From: G963717155 sp963717155
GTDB taxonomy: Bacteria; Actinomycetota; Thermoleophilia; Gaiellales; JALYLC01
Length of the DNA stretch: 64,000 bases
Direction: 5' to 3'
Assembly (NCBI GenBank): GCA_963717155.1
Contig: OY970326.1
Coordinates: 2,914,001 to 2,978,000 of the forward strand
Each line of letters begins with the position of its first letter. Position 1 is the stretch's first letter. The notes below the pieces were generated by a model, which saw only the letters and a program-made list of their open reading frames with translations, searched no databases and was not told where the DNA came from. This document shows, in pieces, positions 17,588-27,742 of the stretch. A program made the translations under genes and the position numbers.

Positions 17588-19244
17588 GTGACAGACACGA
17601 CCCGGAACCCGCATACCGATCCGACGCCCGCCTCCGTCGGCGTGACGTCCCGACCCTTCGTCGACGCTCGAGGGCATCACCAAGGCCTACCCCGGCGTGA
17701 TCGCGAACGACGACGTCAGCCTCGACCTCTGGCGCGGCGAGGTGCACTGCCTGCTCGGCGAGAACGGTGCCGGGAAGTCGACGCTGATCGGCATCCTGTC
17801 CGGCATCGTCAAGCCCGAGACGGGCACGATCCGCATCGATGGCGAGCCCGTCGAGCTGTCGTCGCCACGCGTCGCGCTGCTGCACGGCATCGGCACCGTC
17901 TACCAGCACTCGACGCTGATCCCGGCGCTGACCGTGCTCGAGAACCTCATGCTCGGCAACACGCGCAGCCTGCGACTCGACGAGGAAGGCGCCCGTCAGC
18001 GCCTCGCCGACCTCGGCGCAACGCTCGGGGTGGACGTCGACCCCGACACGGTCACCAGCGACCTCTCGCTCGGCGCCCAGCAGCAGGTCGAGATCATCAA
18101 CGCGCTGTGGCGCGGCTCCCGGCTCCTGATCCTCGACGAGCCCACGTCGATGCTCACGCCACAGGGCTTCGCCGAGCTCGGAAAGGTCATCACCCGCCTC
18201 AAGGGGCAGGGCCTCGCCGTCGTGTTCATCACCCACAAGCTGCACGAGGCGCTCGCGCTCGGCGACCGCGTCTCGATCCTGCGCCAGGGCCGTGTGGTCG
18301 GCTCGCTCGAGCCCGAGCGGATGCGCGAGAGCTCGCAGGACGAGCTGCGCGCCCAGATCATCCACACCATGTTCGGCGACGAGGCGCGCCACGTCGCCGG
18401 CGCCCCGGAGCTGCAGGAGCAGCTCCAGGAGCGCGAGGAGCCCCGCGCCCCGGCCGTCGAGAACGAGCCGGTGCTCGAGCTCGAGGGCGTCCACGCCGCC
18501 GGCGTCGGCGCGGAGATGGGCATCGAGGAGATCTCCCTGACCGTGCGCCAGGGCGAGGTGCTCGGGCATCGCAGGGGTCGATGGCAACGGGCAGCGTGCA
18601 CTCGCGGAGGCCGTGGCCGGCCAGCGCGCCCTCACCGCGGGCGAGATCCGCCTGTTCGGCGCGCCGATCAACAGGCTGAACGTCGCCCAGCGCCAGAAGC
18701 TCGGCCTGCGCTACGTCACCGACGACCGTCTCGGCGAGGGAATCGTGCGGGGCATGCAGCGTCGACATCAACCTGTTCCTGAAGCGCATCGGCCAGCATC
18801 CGTTCTGGCGGTTCGGGCGGATCCAGCGCGGCGAGGTCGAGCGGGTGGCGACCGATCTCATCCGCGAGTACGACGTCCGCACGCCGGGCCTGACGACGCG
18901 CGCCGGCACGCTCTCGGGCGGCAACATCCAGAAGCTGCTGCTCGCGCGCGAGCTGTCGTTCGACCCGCGCGTCGTCGTGTTCCACAAGCCCACCTACGGG
19001 CTCGACCTGCGCACGACGCACGCCGTGCGCGATGCGATCCGCGAGCTCACCCGCGCGGGAGGCACCGCGCTCGTGATCTCGACCGACCTCGACGAGCTGC
19101 TCGAGATCTGCGACGAGATCGCCGTGATCTCGCGCGGGCGCCTCGTCGGGCTGAATCGACAATGCACCCGGCGCCGCAGAGCGGATCGGCGCCCTGATGG
19201 TCGGCGACACCGCCGACCAGTCCGCCGAGGTGACAGCCCTGTGA
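17588..19244 (+). CDS. ABC transporter ATPase with two ABC domains (BMP system; four frameshifts)
   Basis: About 550 residues. The first ABC domain is intact after the N-terminus: GENGAGKST Walker A, a Q-loop HSTLIPALTVLEN, a divergent signature LSLGAQQQ, and LILDEPTS. The second domain has the degenerate GVDGNGQRALAEAV Walker A typical of nucleoside/sugar transporters of this class, signature LSGGNIQK, and a modified Walker B/D-loop, FHKPTYGLD, where N-P-T-R-G-L is usual. Single extra bases near 17668, 18567, 18755 and 19152 restore the frame when removed. The stop overlaps the permease start by GTGA. Confidence 0.88.
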
Positions 19245-20392
19245 GCCAGGCACCGGAACTCGAAGGGTCCGCCGACCTCCCCGTCGGGGCAGGGCCCGCG
19301 GTCTCGCGCATCTTCGACGTCGGGGCGCGCTCGATCACTCCCGTGATCCTCGCGCTCGTCGCCGGCGGGCTCCTGCTGCTCGCGCTCGGGCACAACCCGA
19401 TCCAGTTCTACCTCGACGTCTGGCGCGGCGGCATCGAGAACGGCGCATGGCAGGACAGCGCGATCCGCATGGCGCCGCTGCTGCTGATCGCCGCCGGGCT
19501 GACCGTGATCTTCCGCGCCAACATCTGGAACCTCGGCTACGACGGCCAGTTCCTGCTCGGCGCCGCGCTGGTCTCGGGCTGGGGGCCGGCCCTGATGGAG
19601 AAGATGCCGAAGCCGCTCGCGATCCTCGTGCTGTTCGGGGTCGCGGCGGCGGTCGGCGCCGCCTGGACGATCATCCCGGCGGTGCTCAAGGCGCGCTACG
19701 GCACGAACGAGATCATCACGACGCTGATGATGTCGTTCATCGGGGTCGACCTGGCGAACATCCTGATCAAGGGGCCGTTCCAGGACCCGACGGTCGCGAC
19801 GCCCGAGACGCGCGTCCTGCCGTTCGACAAGATGCTTCCCAACATCCCGGGGACGCGCATCCACATCGGGCTGATCGTCGCCTTCGTCGCCATCTTCGCC
19901 GTCCACTACCTGCTGACGCGCACGTCGTTCGGTCTGCGCCTGCAGATCCTCGGCTCGAACCCGCGCGCCGCGAAGCACATGGGCGTGAACCTCACGCGCG
20001 TGATCGTCGTCAGCTTCCTCATCTCCGGCGCGCTGATCGGCGCGGCGTCGGCGGCCGACATCCTCGGGCTCTGGGGCTACGCGCGTGCGAACTGGAACCC
20101 GGCCTACGGCGACACCGTGATCCCCTTCGTCTTCCTCGCGCGCCTGAACGCGCTCGCGGTGATCCCGTTCATCGCATTCTTCTCGGTGCTCGCGACGGGC
20201 GGTGACATCGCGACCCAGGAGTCGAACCTGCCCACCGACTTCCTGCTCGTGCTGGTCTCGCTGATCCTGCTCTTCATGACCGTGATCGAGTACCTCGGGC
20301 GCCGTCGCGCGCTCGGTGGCAGCTACATCACGCCCGGCCTGAAGAACGCCGCGCGCCAGCCGCTCGTGCGGCTGAAGGGGCGCCGCGCGTGA
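19241..20392 (+). CDS. ABC transporter permease 1 (BMP-type, branched-chain/nucleoside permease family)
   Basis: An intact protein of 383 residues from GTG 19241. About eight to ten transmembrane helices follow a hydrophilic N-terminus. The family loop is present: RYGTNEIITTLMMSFIGVDLA and FGLRLQILGSNPRAAKHMGVN. The latter EAA-like element contacts the ATPase. It forms the channel with the second permease, whose start overlaps its stop. Confidence 0.9.
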   Translation: MSQAPELEGSADLPVGAGPAVSRIFDVGARSITPVILALVAGGLLLLALGHNPIQFYLDVWRGGIENGAWQDSAIRMAPLLLIAAGLTVIFRANIWNLGYDGQFLLGAALVSGWGPALMEKMPKPLAILVLFGVAAAVGAAWTIIPAVLKARYGTNEIITTLMMSFIGVDLANILIKGPFQDPTVATPETRVLPFDKMLPNIPGTRIHIGLIVAFVAIFAVHYLLTRTSFGLRLQILGSNPRAAKHMGVNLTRVIVVSFLISGALIGAASAADILGLWGYARANWNPAYGDTVIPFVFLARLNALAVIPFIAFFSVLATGGDIATQESNLPTDFLLVLVSLILLFMTVIEYLGRRRALGGSYITPGLKNAARQPLVRLKGRRA

Positions 20393-21324
20393 CCCATCTC
20401 CTGAGCGAGGAGTTCTGGACGAGCGTGATCGCCGGTGGGCTCGTGGCCGGCATGCCGCTGATGTTCGCCTCGATCGGCGAGACGATCTCGGAGCGCTCGG
20501 GCGTCCTCAACATCGGGCTCGAGGGGATGATGCTGTTCGGCGCCTACGCCGGCTTCCTCGGCGCCTACTACGGCCACACGCAGTGGCTCGGCTTCCTCGC
20601 CGGCGGGCTCGCCGGCATGGCCGCCTCGCTGATCATGGTCGTCCTCTGCGTGTGGCTCGGCCTCGACCAGATCGTCGTCGGCATCGCGATCACGCTCGGG
20701 GGCGGGGGCATAACGAGCGTGGCGCAGCAGGCCGAGTTCGGCGCGAGCTATCCGCGCCTGGGCTCGGCCACGACGTTCTCGATCCCGCTGCTCGACCGGC
20801 TGCCCATCGTCGGGTCGACCCTCTTCGACCAGCCGATCATCGTGTACCTCGCCTTCATCGGCATCGGTGTCCTGACCTGGGCGTTCCGGGCCACGAACAT
20901 CGGTCTGAACCTGCGCGCGGCCGGCGAGAAGCCCGAGGCGCTCGACGCCGCCGGGGTCAGCGTCATCGCGACGCGCAGCTATGCGGTGCTCGCGACCGGC
21001 TTCCTCACCGGGCTCGGCGGCGCGTACCTCGCGATCGTCGGCGCCGGGCTCTTCACGCCGTTCATCACGCAGGGCCAGGGCTACATGGCGATCGTGATCG
21101 CGATGCTCGGTCGCGGGCGCCCCTGGTGGGTGCTGTTCGGCTCCATGCTGTTCGGCATCACGCTGTCGCTGTCGGACTCGCTGCAGATCATCGGCATCAC
21201 GCTCTCGACCGATCTCGTCAACATGCTTCCGTTCGCGGCGATCATCGTCGCCCTGATCGTGTTCGCACGCCGCTCGTACCTGCCCCCGGCGCTCGCGCTG
21301 CCCTACGTACGTGGTACTCGTTAG
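20389..21324 (+). CDS. ABC transporter permease 2 (BMP-type)
   Basis: An intact protein of 311 residues, GTG 20389, with about eight transmembrane helices. It has the signature GETISERSGVLNIGLEGMM near residues 26-45 and the coupling loop TNIGLNLRAAGEKPEALDAAG. It completes the importer with the genes at 16429, 17588 and 19241. The gap to the aminotransferase is only 25 bases, so the importer and B6 enzyme are likely co-transcribed. Confidence 0.9.
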   Translation: MTHLLSEEFWTSVIAGGLVAGMPLMFASIGETISERSGVLNIGLEGMMLFGAYAGFLGAYYGHTQWLGFLAGGLAGMAASLIMVVLCVWLGLDQIVVGIAITLGGGGITSVAQQAEFGASYPRLGSATTFSIPLLDRLPIVGSTLFDQPIIVYLAFIGIGVLTWAFRATNIGLNLRAAGEKPEALDAAGVSVIATRSYAVLATGFLTGLGGAYLAIVGAGLFTPFITQGQGYMAIVIAMLGRGRPWWVLFGSMLFGITLSLSDSLQIIGITLSTDLVNMLPFAAIIVALIVFARRSYLPPALALPYVRGTR

Positions 21325-21349
21325 TGGTCGCCCACATCTGGAGGATCCG

Positions 21350-22526
21350 ATGCGTCAGCCCGATTTCACCCTGAGCGCAGGCCCGACGATGGCGTGGCCC
21401 GGCGTGCTCGCGGCCCAGTCCGCACCGATCACGCTACCACTACGACCCGGCGTTCCTCGAGGCGCTTCCGGCGCACGGAGCGCAAGGTCGGCCAGCTGTA
21501 CCGCACGAGCCAGGACATCCTGCTCATGCAGGGCGAGGCGATCCTGGGCCTCGAGGCGGCGGCGCGCGGTCTCGTGCAGCCGGGCACCCCGTGCCTGAAC
21601 ATCGTCTCGGGCGTGTTCGGGCGCTACATGGGCTACTGGCTGCGCGACTACGGCGCCGAGCTGCACGAGCTCGAGGTGCCCTACGACGACTCGGTCGATG
21701 CCGGCGACGTCGATCGCTACCTGACCGAGCATCCCGAGATCGAGTTCGTGAGCGTCGTGCACTCGGAGACGCCCTCGGGCACGCTGAACCCGGTGGCCGA
21801 GATCGGCCCGATCGCGAAGTCGCACGGCTGCCTGACGTTCGTCGACTGCGTCTCGTCGTTCGGCGGCATCCCCGATCTTCCCCGACGAGTGGAGTCTCGA
21901 CATCTGCGTCGCCGGCGCCCAGAAGTGCCTGGCCGGGCCTCCCGGCATGTCGCTGATGAGCGTGAGCGAGGATGCCTGGCGCGTGATCAGGGCGAATCCC
22001 GCGCGCGCCGCGCAGCTCGTTCCTGTCGATGCTCGACTGGAAGGAGCAGTGGATCGACGGCGAGAAGTTCCCGTTCACGCCGTCGGTCGTCGACCTGTAC
22101 GGCATCGAGGCCGCGTGCGACATCGTGCTCGAGCAGGGGCTCGAGGCGAGCTTCGCCCAGCACGAGCTGGCCGCGCGGGCGACGCGCGCCGGTGTGCGCG
22201 CGATGGGTCTCACGCCGTGGGCGTGCCGCGACGAGATCGCGACCGCCTGCACGACCGCGATCACGGTGCCCGAGGGCCTCGACCACGAGCAGGTGCGAAA
22301 CCACTGCCGCGAGCACTACGGCGTCATGATCTCGGGCGGCCAGGGCGCCGGCAACCTCGTCCGGATCGGCCACATGGGCCCGACGGCGCGCTCGATGTAC
22401 CCGATCGCCGGCCTCTCGGCGCTCGGGCGCACGCTCAGCGACCTGGGCGCGTCCGTCTCGGTCGGCGCCGGCGTCGAGGCGGCGCTCGAGGTGCTCGCGG
22501 AGCCGGCGGCGGCAACGCGCACGTGA
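21350..22526 (+). CDS. pyridoxamine-pyruvate aminotransferase homologue (fold type I PLP enzyme; frameshifts)
   Basis: About 390 residues, ATG 21350, GGAGGATC upstream. It is an alanine-glyoxylate-type class V aminotransferase. The PLP lysine is in AGAQKCLAGPPG. Features recalled from M. loti pyridoxamine-pyruvate aminotransferase are present in order: TLSAGPT, PCLNIVSGVFGRYMGYW, ELEVPYDDSVDAGDV, SVVHSETPSGTLNP, VDCVSSFGG, GEKFPFTPSV, RATRAGVRAMGLTPWA and RIGHMGPTARSMYPIAGLSALG. The enzyme converts pyridoxamine plus pyruvate to pyridoxal plus alanine, the entry step for pyridoxamine. Breaks near 21433, 21882 and 22020. A serine- or aspartate-glyoxylate transaminase is the alternative; the neighbours argue for the B6 role. 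Confidence 0.82.
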
Positions 22527-23383
22527 CGCTCGCACCCTTCGAGCTGCATCGACCGCGAACGGTCGAGGAGGCCACGGAGCTCCTCGACCGGCACGGTGAG
22601 GAGGCGCTGCTGTACTGCGGCGGCACCGAGCTGCTGCTGCTCGCGAAGCTCGGCTTCACCGCGTTCGAGCACCTCGTCGACACGAAGGCGATCGACGAGC
22701 TCGCGGGCATCAGCGCGGATGGCGACGTGCTCGTGCTCGGCGCCACGGCGACCCACCGCCAGATCGAGCGATCGCCGCTCGTGCTCGAGCGGCTTCCCGC
22801 GCTCGCGGCGATGGAGCGCCAGGTCGCGAACGTGCGCGTGCGCACCGTCGGCACGCTTGCGGGCAACCTCTGCTTCTCGGACCCCCACTCCGACCCCGCG
22901 ACGTTTCTCCTCGCGCTCGACGCCGAGGTGGACAGCCGCCGTGGGGACGCGACCGCCCGGCGGCGCCCGCTGCGCGCGTTCCTCACGGGCGCGTACGAGC
23001 CGGCGCTCGAGCACGGCGAGGTCGTCCTCAGCATCCGCGTACCGGTTCCCGCTGCGGACACCGTGATCGTGCACCGGAAGTTCGCGTTCCACGAGCGCCC
23101 CGCCGCCACGGTCACGTGCGGGGCACGCCTCGTCGACGGCGTGATCGAGTCGGCGCGCATCGCCGTCGGGTCGGTCGGAAACCTCGCAGTCCGGGCGAGC
23201 GACGCCGAGTCGCTGCTGGTCGGCGCGTCCCCGCGGGACGACCAGGTGCTCGCGGCGGCGGCGGCGAGCGCAGCGGCCGTCTCGAATCCCGTCGAGGACA
23301 CGAACGGGTCGGTCGAGTACAAGGCGCACCTCGTCGAGGTGCTGGTCGCACGCGCGTTCCGCGAGGCTGCGCTCGCCGCCTGA
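22523..23383 (+). CDS. molybdenum hydroxylase medium (FAD-binding) subunit
   Basis: An intact protein of 286 residues, GTG 22523, overlapping the aminotransferase stop (GTGA). It is a CoxM/XdhB-type subunit: ELHRPRTVEEATELL, YCGGTELLLLAKLG (FAD pyrophosphate loop), VGTLAGNLCFSDPHSDPATFL (second FAD motif), and a C-terminal CO-dehydrogenase flavoprotein domain ending in YKAHLVEVLVARAF. It should complete the hydroxylase with the subunits at 11992 and 9770. The three subunits are therefore encoded in two divergent operons. Confidence 0.92.
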   Translation: MTLAPFELHRPRTVEEATELLDRHGEEALLYCGGTELLLLAKLGFTAFEHLVDTKAIDELAGISADGDVLVLGATATHRQIERSPLVLERLPALAAMERQVANVRVRTVGTLAGNLCFSDPHSDPATFLLALDAEVDSRRGDATARRRPLRAFLTGAYEPALEHGEVVLSIRVPVPAADTVIVHRKFAFHERPAATVTCGARLVDGVIESARIAVGSVGNLAVRASDAESLLVGASPRDDQVLAAAAASAAAVSNPVEDTNGSVEYKAHLVEVLVARAFREAALAA

Positions 23384-23469
23384 CGCGCTAGGCCGTCGTG
23401 CGCGCGGGTTATGCGTACCATTCCGCCGTCCCGTATGAGATGCGAGCGCTCGCTGCCAGAAAGGCTCGG

Positions 23470-24970
23470 ATGACCAAGGTGCATGGGCGAGTGCTGACGA
23501 GCGTGCTCGTCCTGCTCGCGCTGATCGTGGCGGTCGTGGGGGTGCAGCCCGCCGCGGGCGCCTCCTCGACGGTGACGATCGGTGCGACGCTGGCGCCGCC
23601 GACCCTCGATCTGACGGCGAACCCTGCAGCGGGGATTCCCGAGGTCCTGCTGTACAACGTCTACGAGGGCCTCGTGAAGCTCGACAAGGCGGGCAAGATC
23701 AAGCCGCTTCTGGCCCGGTCGTGGAAGCTCTCGAAGAACGGCCTCGTCTACACGTTCACGCTTCACTCTGGCGTGCGCTACCAGAATGGCGACCCGTTGA
23801 CCGCCGACGATGTCGTCTTCAGCTTCGAGCGCGTGCTGAACCACAAGCCGCAGCACCCGCACCGCGACGACATGGCGCCTGTCAAGACGGTGCAGGCAGT
23901 GAACCCGACGACCGTGCGCGTGACGCTCAAGCAGCGAAGCCACGGCTGGCTGTACGCGATGACGGGCTCGGCCGGCGTGATCTTCGACCCGAAGGCGATC
24001 TCGACGCTTGCGACCCACCCCGTCGGTACGGGGCCGTACGAGTTCTCGTCGATGGTGCCCCAGTACAGCGTCACGCTGGCGAAGAACCCGAGCTACTGGG
24101 GAACTCCGGCGAGCGTCGACAGGATCGTCTTCCGCTACTACACCGACCCGAACGCGCTCGTCAACGCCGAGCTCGCAGGCGACATCGACATCATCGACAA
24201 CGTGCCCGAGCCCGAGCAGATGACGCAGTTCTCGGACCGCAGCAAGTTCCAGGTCGTCCAGGGCCTGACCAACGGGAAGGTCCTGCTGAGCATGAACAAC
24301 TCGCGCGCGCCGCTGAACAAGCTGCTCGTGCGGCGTGCGATCAACTACGCGATCAACCGCAAGGCGCTGATCAAGACCGCCTACGCGGGCTACGGCAAGC
24401 TGATCGGCACGCACTCCTCGCCCGCCGATCCGTGGTACCTCGATCTCTCGAACACGTACCCCTACGACCCGGCGAAGGCGAGGAAGCTGCTCGCGCAGGC
24501 CGGGTACCCGAAGGGGTTCTCGCTGACGATGCAGCTGCCGCCGGTGAACTACGCCCAGCAGAGCGGCACGTTCATCCAGTCGGAGCTCGGACAGGTCGGC
24601 ATCAAGGTCAAGATCCAGAACGTCGACTTCACGCTCTGGCTCAACCGGGTCTTCGCCAAGGCGAACTACGACCTGACGATCATCGCGCACGTCGAGGCGC
24701 GCGACCTCATCAAGTACGCCGTTCCGAACGTACTACTGGCGCTACGACAACAAGACCGTGCAGAAGCTGATCGCCGAGGGTGACGCCGCGCCGACGGACG
24801 CGCAGTGGATCGCCGACTACCGCAAGGTCGAGCGCATCATCACGACCGATGCGGTCAACGACTGGCTGTTCCTGCTGCCGAACCTCGAGGTCGTGCGCAA
24901 GGGCATCACGGGCTACCCGACGAACGGGCTGTCGCTCTCGTTCGACGTCACCGGGCTGAGGCGTGCCTGA
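23470..24970 (+). CDS. ABC transporter substrate-binding protein, peptide/nickel family (SBP_bac_5; one frameshift)
   Basis: About 500 residues. The signal peptide begins at ATG 23470 (MTKVHGRVLTSVLVLLALIVAVV). Family features: YNVYEGLVKLD, LARSWKLSKNGLVYTFTLHS, GDPLTADDVVFSFERVL, VGTGPYEF, LAKNPSYWG, and RRAINYAINRKAL. A shift near 24730 moves the last 75 residues into another frame, which ends at 24970, overlapping the next gene by eight bases. It probably belongs with the permeases and ATPase at 28478-31881, from which it is separated by four genes. Confidence 0.88.
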
Positions 24971-26687
24971 CGGCATCGACCGACTGCTCGGCGTCGACGT
25001 CGAACGCGACGTCCCGTGCACGATGCGCGACGGGGTGCTTCTCCGCGCGGACGTCTACCGGCCGCTCGGCGGCGGTGCCCACCCCGTGCTGCTGCTCCGG
25101 TTGCCGTACGACAAGACCGCGGCGAACAGCAACTGGGGCTACTCGCACCCTTCCTGGTACGCACGGCAGGGCTACATGGTGGTCGTCCAGGACACCCGCG
25201 GGCGCTACACCTCGGGCGGAGAGTTCTACCCGTTCCTCAACGAGGCCGAGGACGGCTACGACACGGTGGAGTGGGCGGCGGCGCTTCCCGGCAGCAACGG
25301 GCGCGTCGGCATGTACGGGTTCTCGTACCCGGGGGCCGTGCAGCTGCTCGCGGCGACGCTGCAGCCGCCCTCGCTCGTGACGATCTGCCCCGGCTTCACG
25401 GGCTCGCAGTTCTACGACGGCTGGACGTACAACCAGGGCGCGTTCGCGCTTGCCTTCGCCGCTCCGTGGGCCGCGTTCCTCGCCCTCGACACGGCGCGAC
25501 GCACGGGAGACGAGGACGGCATGCGGGCGCTGCTCGAGGCGCTCGGCACCTCGCACGGCCTGTACTGGGCGTTGCCGATCGAGGCGTGGCCGCCCGTCCT
25601 CGAGCGCCACGCGCCGTACTTCACCGACTGGCTGGATCACCCGACGTACGACGCCTACTGGCAGCGCTGGAGCATCGACGAGGACTACAGCCGCCTGCGC
25701 GTTGCCGGGCTCCACATCGGCGGCTGGTACGACACGTTCCTTCCCGGCCTGGTCAAGAACTTCGTCCAGATGCACCGGCAGTCCGGCCGCAAGCAGAAGC
25801 TCGTGATCGGCCCCTGGTGCCACAGCGACTGGGCGCCCGTGCCGTGGCCCGGCAATCCCGCGGGCGACGTGTCCGCCGGCTGGCGCGCGGTCGACCACTG
25901 GCAGCTGCGCTGGTTCGACTACTTCCTGAAGGAGGACGAGGACTCGCTGATCGGCGACGCGGTGGCGGTGTACGTGCTCGGCGAGGGCTGGCGCGACTTC
26001 GACGCCTGGCCGCCGTCGATCGCGCAGGAGCAGCAGCTGTACCTCCACTCGGGAGGCAGCGCGAACTCGTCGCAGGGAGACGGCGTCCTCTCGTCCGCGC
26101 GACCGGGCGACGAGCAGCCCGACATCTTCATCTACGACCCGCTCCTCGTGGCACCGCGCACGGGAGGGCACTCGTGCTGCGTGCCGAGCTCCGCGCCCAT
26201 GGGACCGGAGTGCCAGGCGGGTGCCGAGACCTCGAAGGCGATGCTCGTCTACACGACCGCGCCGCTCGAGCGCGACGTCGTGCTGATCGGCGACGTTGCG
26301 GCGACGCTCTACGCCGCAAGCTCGGCCGTCGACACCGACTTCGCCGTACGCCTGTGCGTCGTCGACGAGGGCGGCTGCTCGCGCAACCTCCAGGAGGGCA
26401 TCGTGCGCGCCCGCTTCCGGGACTCGCTGAGCGAGCCGACGCCGATCACGCCCGGCGAGGTGTACCGCTACGAGATCGGGCTCGGGCCCGTCGGGGTGCG
26501 CGTGCGCGCCGGCGAGTGCCTACGTGTGGATGTCGCGAGCTCGGACTTCCCGCAGTGGGATCGCAATCTCAACACGGGCGGAGTGTCCGGGCGCGAGGCT
26601 GCGATCAAGGCCGTCGTGGCGACGCAGGTCGTCCTGCATGATGCAGAGCATCCGTCGTGTGTGACCGTGCACGTCGTCGACGGGTAG
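24963..26687 (+). CDS. CocE/NonD-family alpha/beta hydrolase
   Basis: An intact protein of 574 residues, GTG 24963. The N-terminal alpha/beta-hydrolase has MRDGVLLRADVYRP, the oxyanion/acid segments VVVQDTRGRYTSGGEF, and the nucleophile elbow GFSYPG near residue 120. A DHW segment provides a likely catalytic His/Asp region. The C-terminal jelly-roll domain (about residues 410-570) has GDVAATLYAASSAVDTDFAVRL and RVDVASSDFPQWDRNLN. This is the X-Pro dipeptidyl-peptidase/cocaine esterase family, which cleaves esters or acyl-peptide bonds. Its coupling to a solute-binding protein suggests it works on an imported amide or ester. No signal peptide is seen. Confidence 0.9.
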   Translation: MPDGIDRLLGVDVERDVPCTMRDGVLLRADVYRPLGGGAHPVLLLRLPYDKTAANSNWGYSHPSWYARQGYMVVVQDTRGRYTSGGEFYPFLNEAEDGYDTVEWAAALPGSNGRVGMYGFSYPGAVQLLAATLQPPSLVTICPGFTGSQFYDGWTYNQGAFALAFAAPWAAFLALDTARRTGDEDGMRALLEALGTSHGLYWALPIEAWPPVLERHAPYFTDWLDHPTYDAYWQRWSIDEDYSRLRVAGLHIGGWYDTFLPGLVKNFVQMHRQSGRKQKLVIGPWCHSDWAPVPWPGNPAGDVSAGWRAVDHWQLRWFDYFLKEDEDSLIGDAVAVYVLGEGWRDFDAWPPSIAQEQQLYLHSGGSANSSQGDGVLSSARPGDEQPDIFIYDPLLVAPRTGGHSCCVPSSAPMGPECQAGAETSKAMLVYTTAPLERDVVLIGDVAATLYAASSAVDTDFAVRLCVVDEGGCSRNLQEGIVRARFRDSLSEPTPITPGEVYRYEIGLGPVGVRVRAGECLRVDVASSDFPQWDRNLNTGGVSGREAAIKAVVATQVVLHDAEHPSCVTVHVVDG

Positions 26688-26717
26688 AGGAAGCATCGTT
26701 CGATCAGAGGAGTCGAG

Positions 26718-27170
26718 ATGACCGGCAAGGCTGACTTCACCGATGAGGAGTGGCACCAGGTCGTGCAGGGCCCGCCCACCGCGGGAATGATCGTCCTCAC
26801 GGCTCAGCGAGGCGGGACGTTCCGCGAGACCTATTCGATCGCGAAGTCGTACGCCGAGGCGCGCCAGCACCTCGGGGTGAGCGAGCTGCTCGACGAGATC
26901 GTCAAGCACAAGCCCGAGACCGACCACACCCGCTACCACTCGCCCGCCGAGCTGAAGGACCAGGGGCTGCAGCACCTGCGAGACGCCGTTGGGCTGGTTG
27001 CGGGCAAGGCCGGCGCGGCGGAGCTCGAGAGCTACAAGCAGTTCATCCTCGGGCTCGCGCAGCATGTAGCGGAGGCACATCGCGAGCACGGGAACCAGGG
27101 GAACGTGAGCGAGGCGGAGCAGGCGGCGATCGACGAGATCGAGGGTGCGGTGGGGGCGACGGGCACGTAG
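26718..27170 (+). CDS. conserved hypothetical protein, helical
   Basis: An intact protein of 150 residues, ATG 26718, with GAGGAG spaced six bases upstream. Mostly helical by composition, no signal or membrane segment. It contains AGMIVLTAQRGGTFRE, a helix SIAKSYAEARQHLG and a C-terminal segment AAELESYKQFILGLAQHVAEAHREHG, reminiscent of TerB-like or tellurite-resistance helical bundles, but I cannot name a family with confidence. It lies 30 bases after the hydrolase and three bases before the next gene, so it is in the same transcript. Confidence 0.6.
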   Translation: MTGKADFTDEEWHQVVQGPPTAGMIVLTAQRGGTFRETYSIAKSYAEARQHLGVSELLDEIVKHKPETDHTRYHSPAELKDQGLQHLRDAVGLVAGKAGAAELESYKQFILGLAQHVAEAHREHGNQGNVSEAEQAAIDEIEGAVGATGT

Positions 27171-27172
27171 GC

Positions 27173-27637
27173 ATGGATCTCGCCGCTGCCGTCTCGGAGC
27201 TCCTCGATCGCCAGGCGATCACGGATCTGATCCTGGGCTACTGCTACCACTTCGACCGCAACGAGCCGGCGGAGGTGGCCGCCCTGTTCACACCCGACGC
27301 CATCGTCGACTACGGCCCCGAGTCCGCGACCATCGTCGGCGCGGATGCGATCGCCTCGACGATCGCGGTCGGACTCGAGCAGACCTTCGCGGCGACGAGC
27401 CACCACGTGTCGAACATCCAGATAGCGCTCGAGAGTGCCGACCGCGCCCGGTCCGTCAGCTACCTGTACGCGTGGCATCGCTACGTCGACGGCTCGCCCG
27501 ACGGCGAGCTCTGGGGGCGCTACCTCCACCGCTTCGCGCGCACCGACGCAGGCTGGCGGATCGCCGAGCTCGTCCTGCAGGCTGCCGGAACCGTCGACTT
27601 CCACCGTTCGACGATGCACCCGATCGGACGCCGCTGA
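27173..27637 (+). CDS. SnoaL/NTF2-like protein
   Basis: An intact protein of 154 residues, ATG 27173. It has the typical NTF2-like layout of the polyketide-cyclase/SnoaL_4 type: a helix LLDRQAITDLILGYCYHFDRNE, VAALFTPDAIVDYGPES, a strand region HHVSNIQIAL, and SYLYAWHRYVDGSPDG, ending with GWRIAELVLQ. Members act as small hydratases, dehydratases or binding proteins. No function can be inferred from its place in this mixed operon. Confidence 0.75.
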   Translation: MDLAAAVSELLDRQAITDLILGYCYHFDRNEPAEVAALFTPDAIVDYGPESATIVGADAIASTIAVGLEQTFAATSHHVSNIQIALESADRARSVSYLYAWHRYVDGSPDGELWGRYLHRFARTDAGWRIAELVLQAAGTVDFHRSTMHPIGRR

Positions 27638-27742
27638 CGCGAAGTCCACATTGGCGTGCCAGGTCTGGGCGCGGGTCCGGAATGCGCGCTGCGCCTGATG
27701 GTGGTATCGCTATTGGCCCGATCTTCCTTGAAAGGAGGCAGC

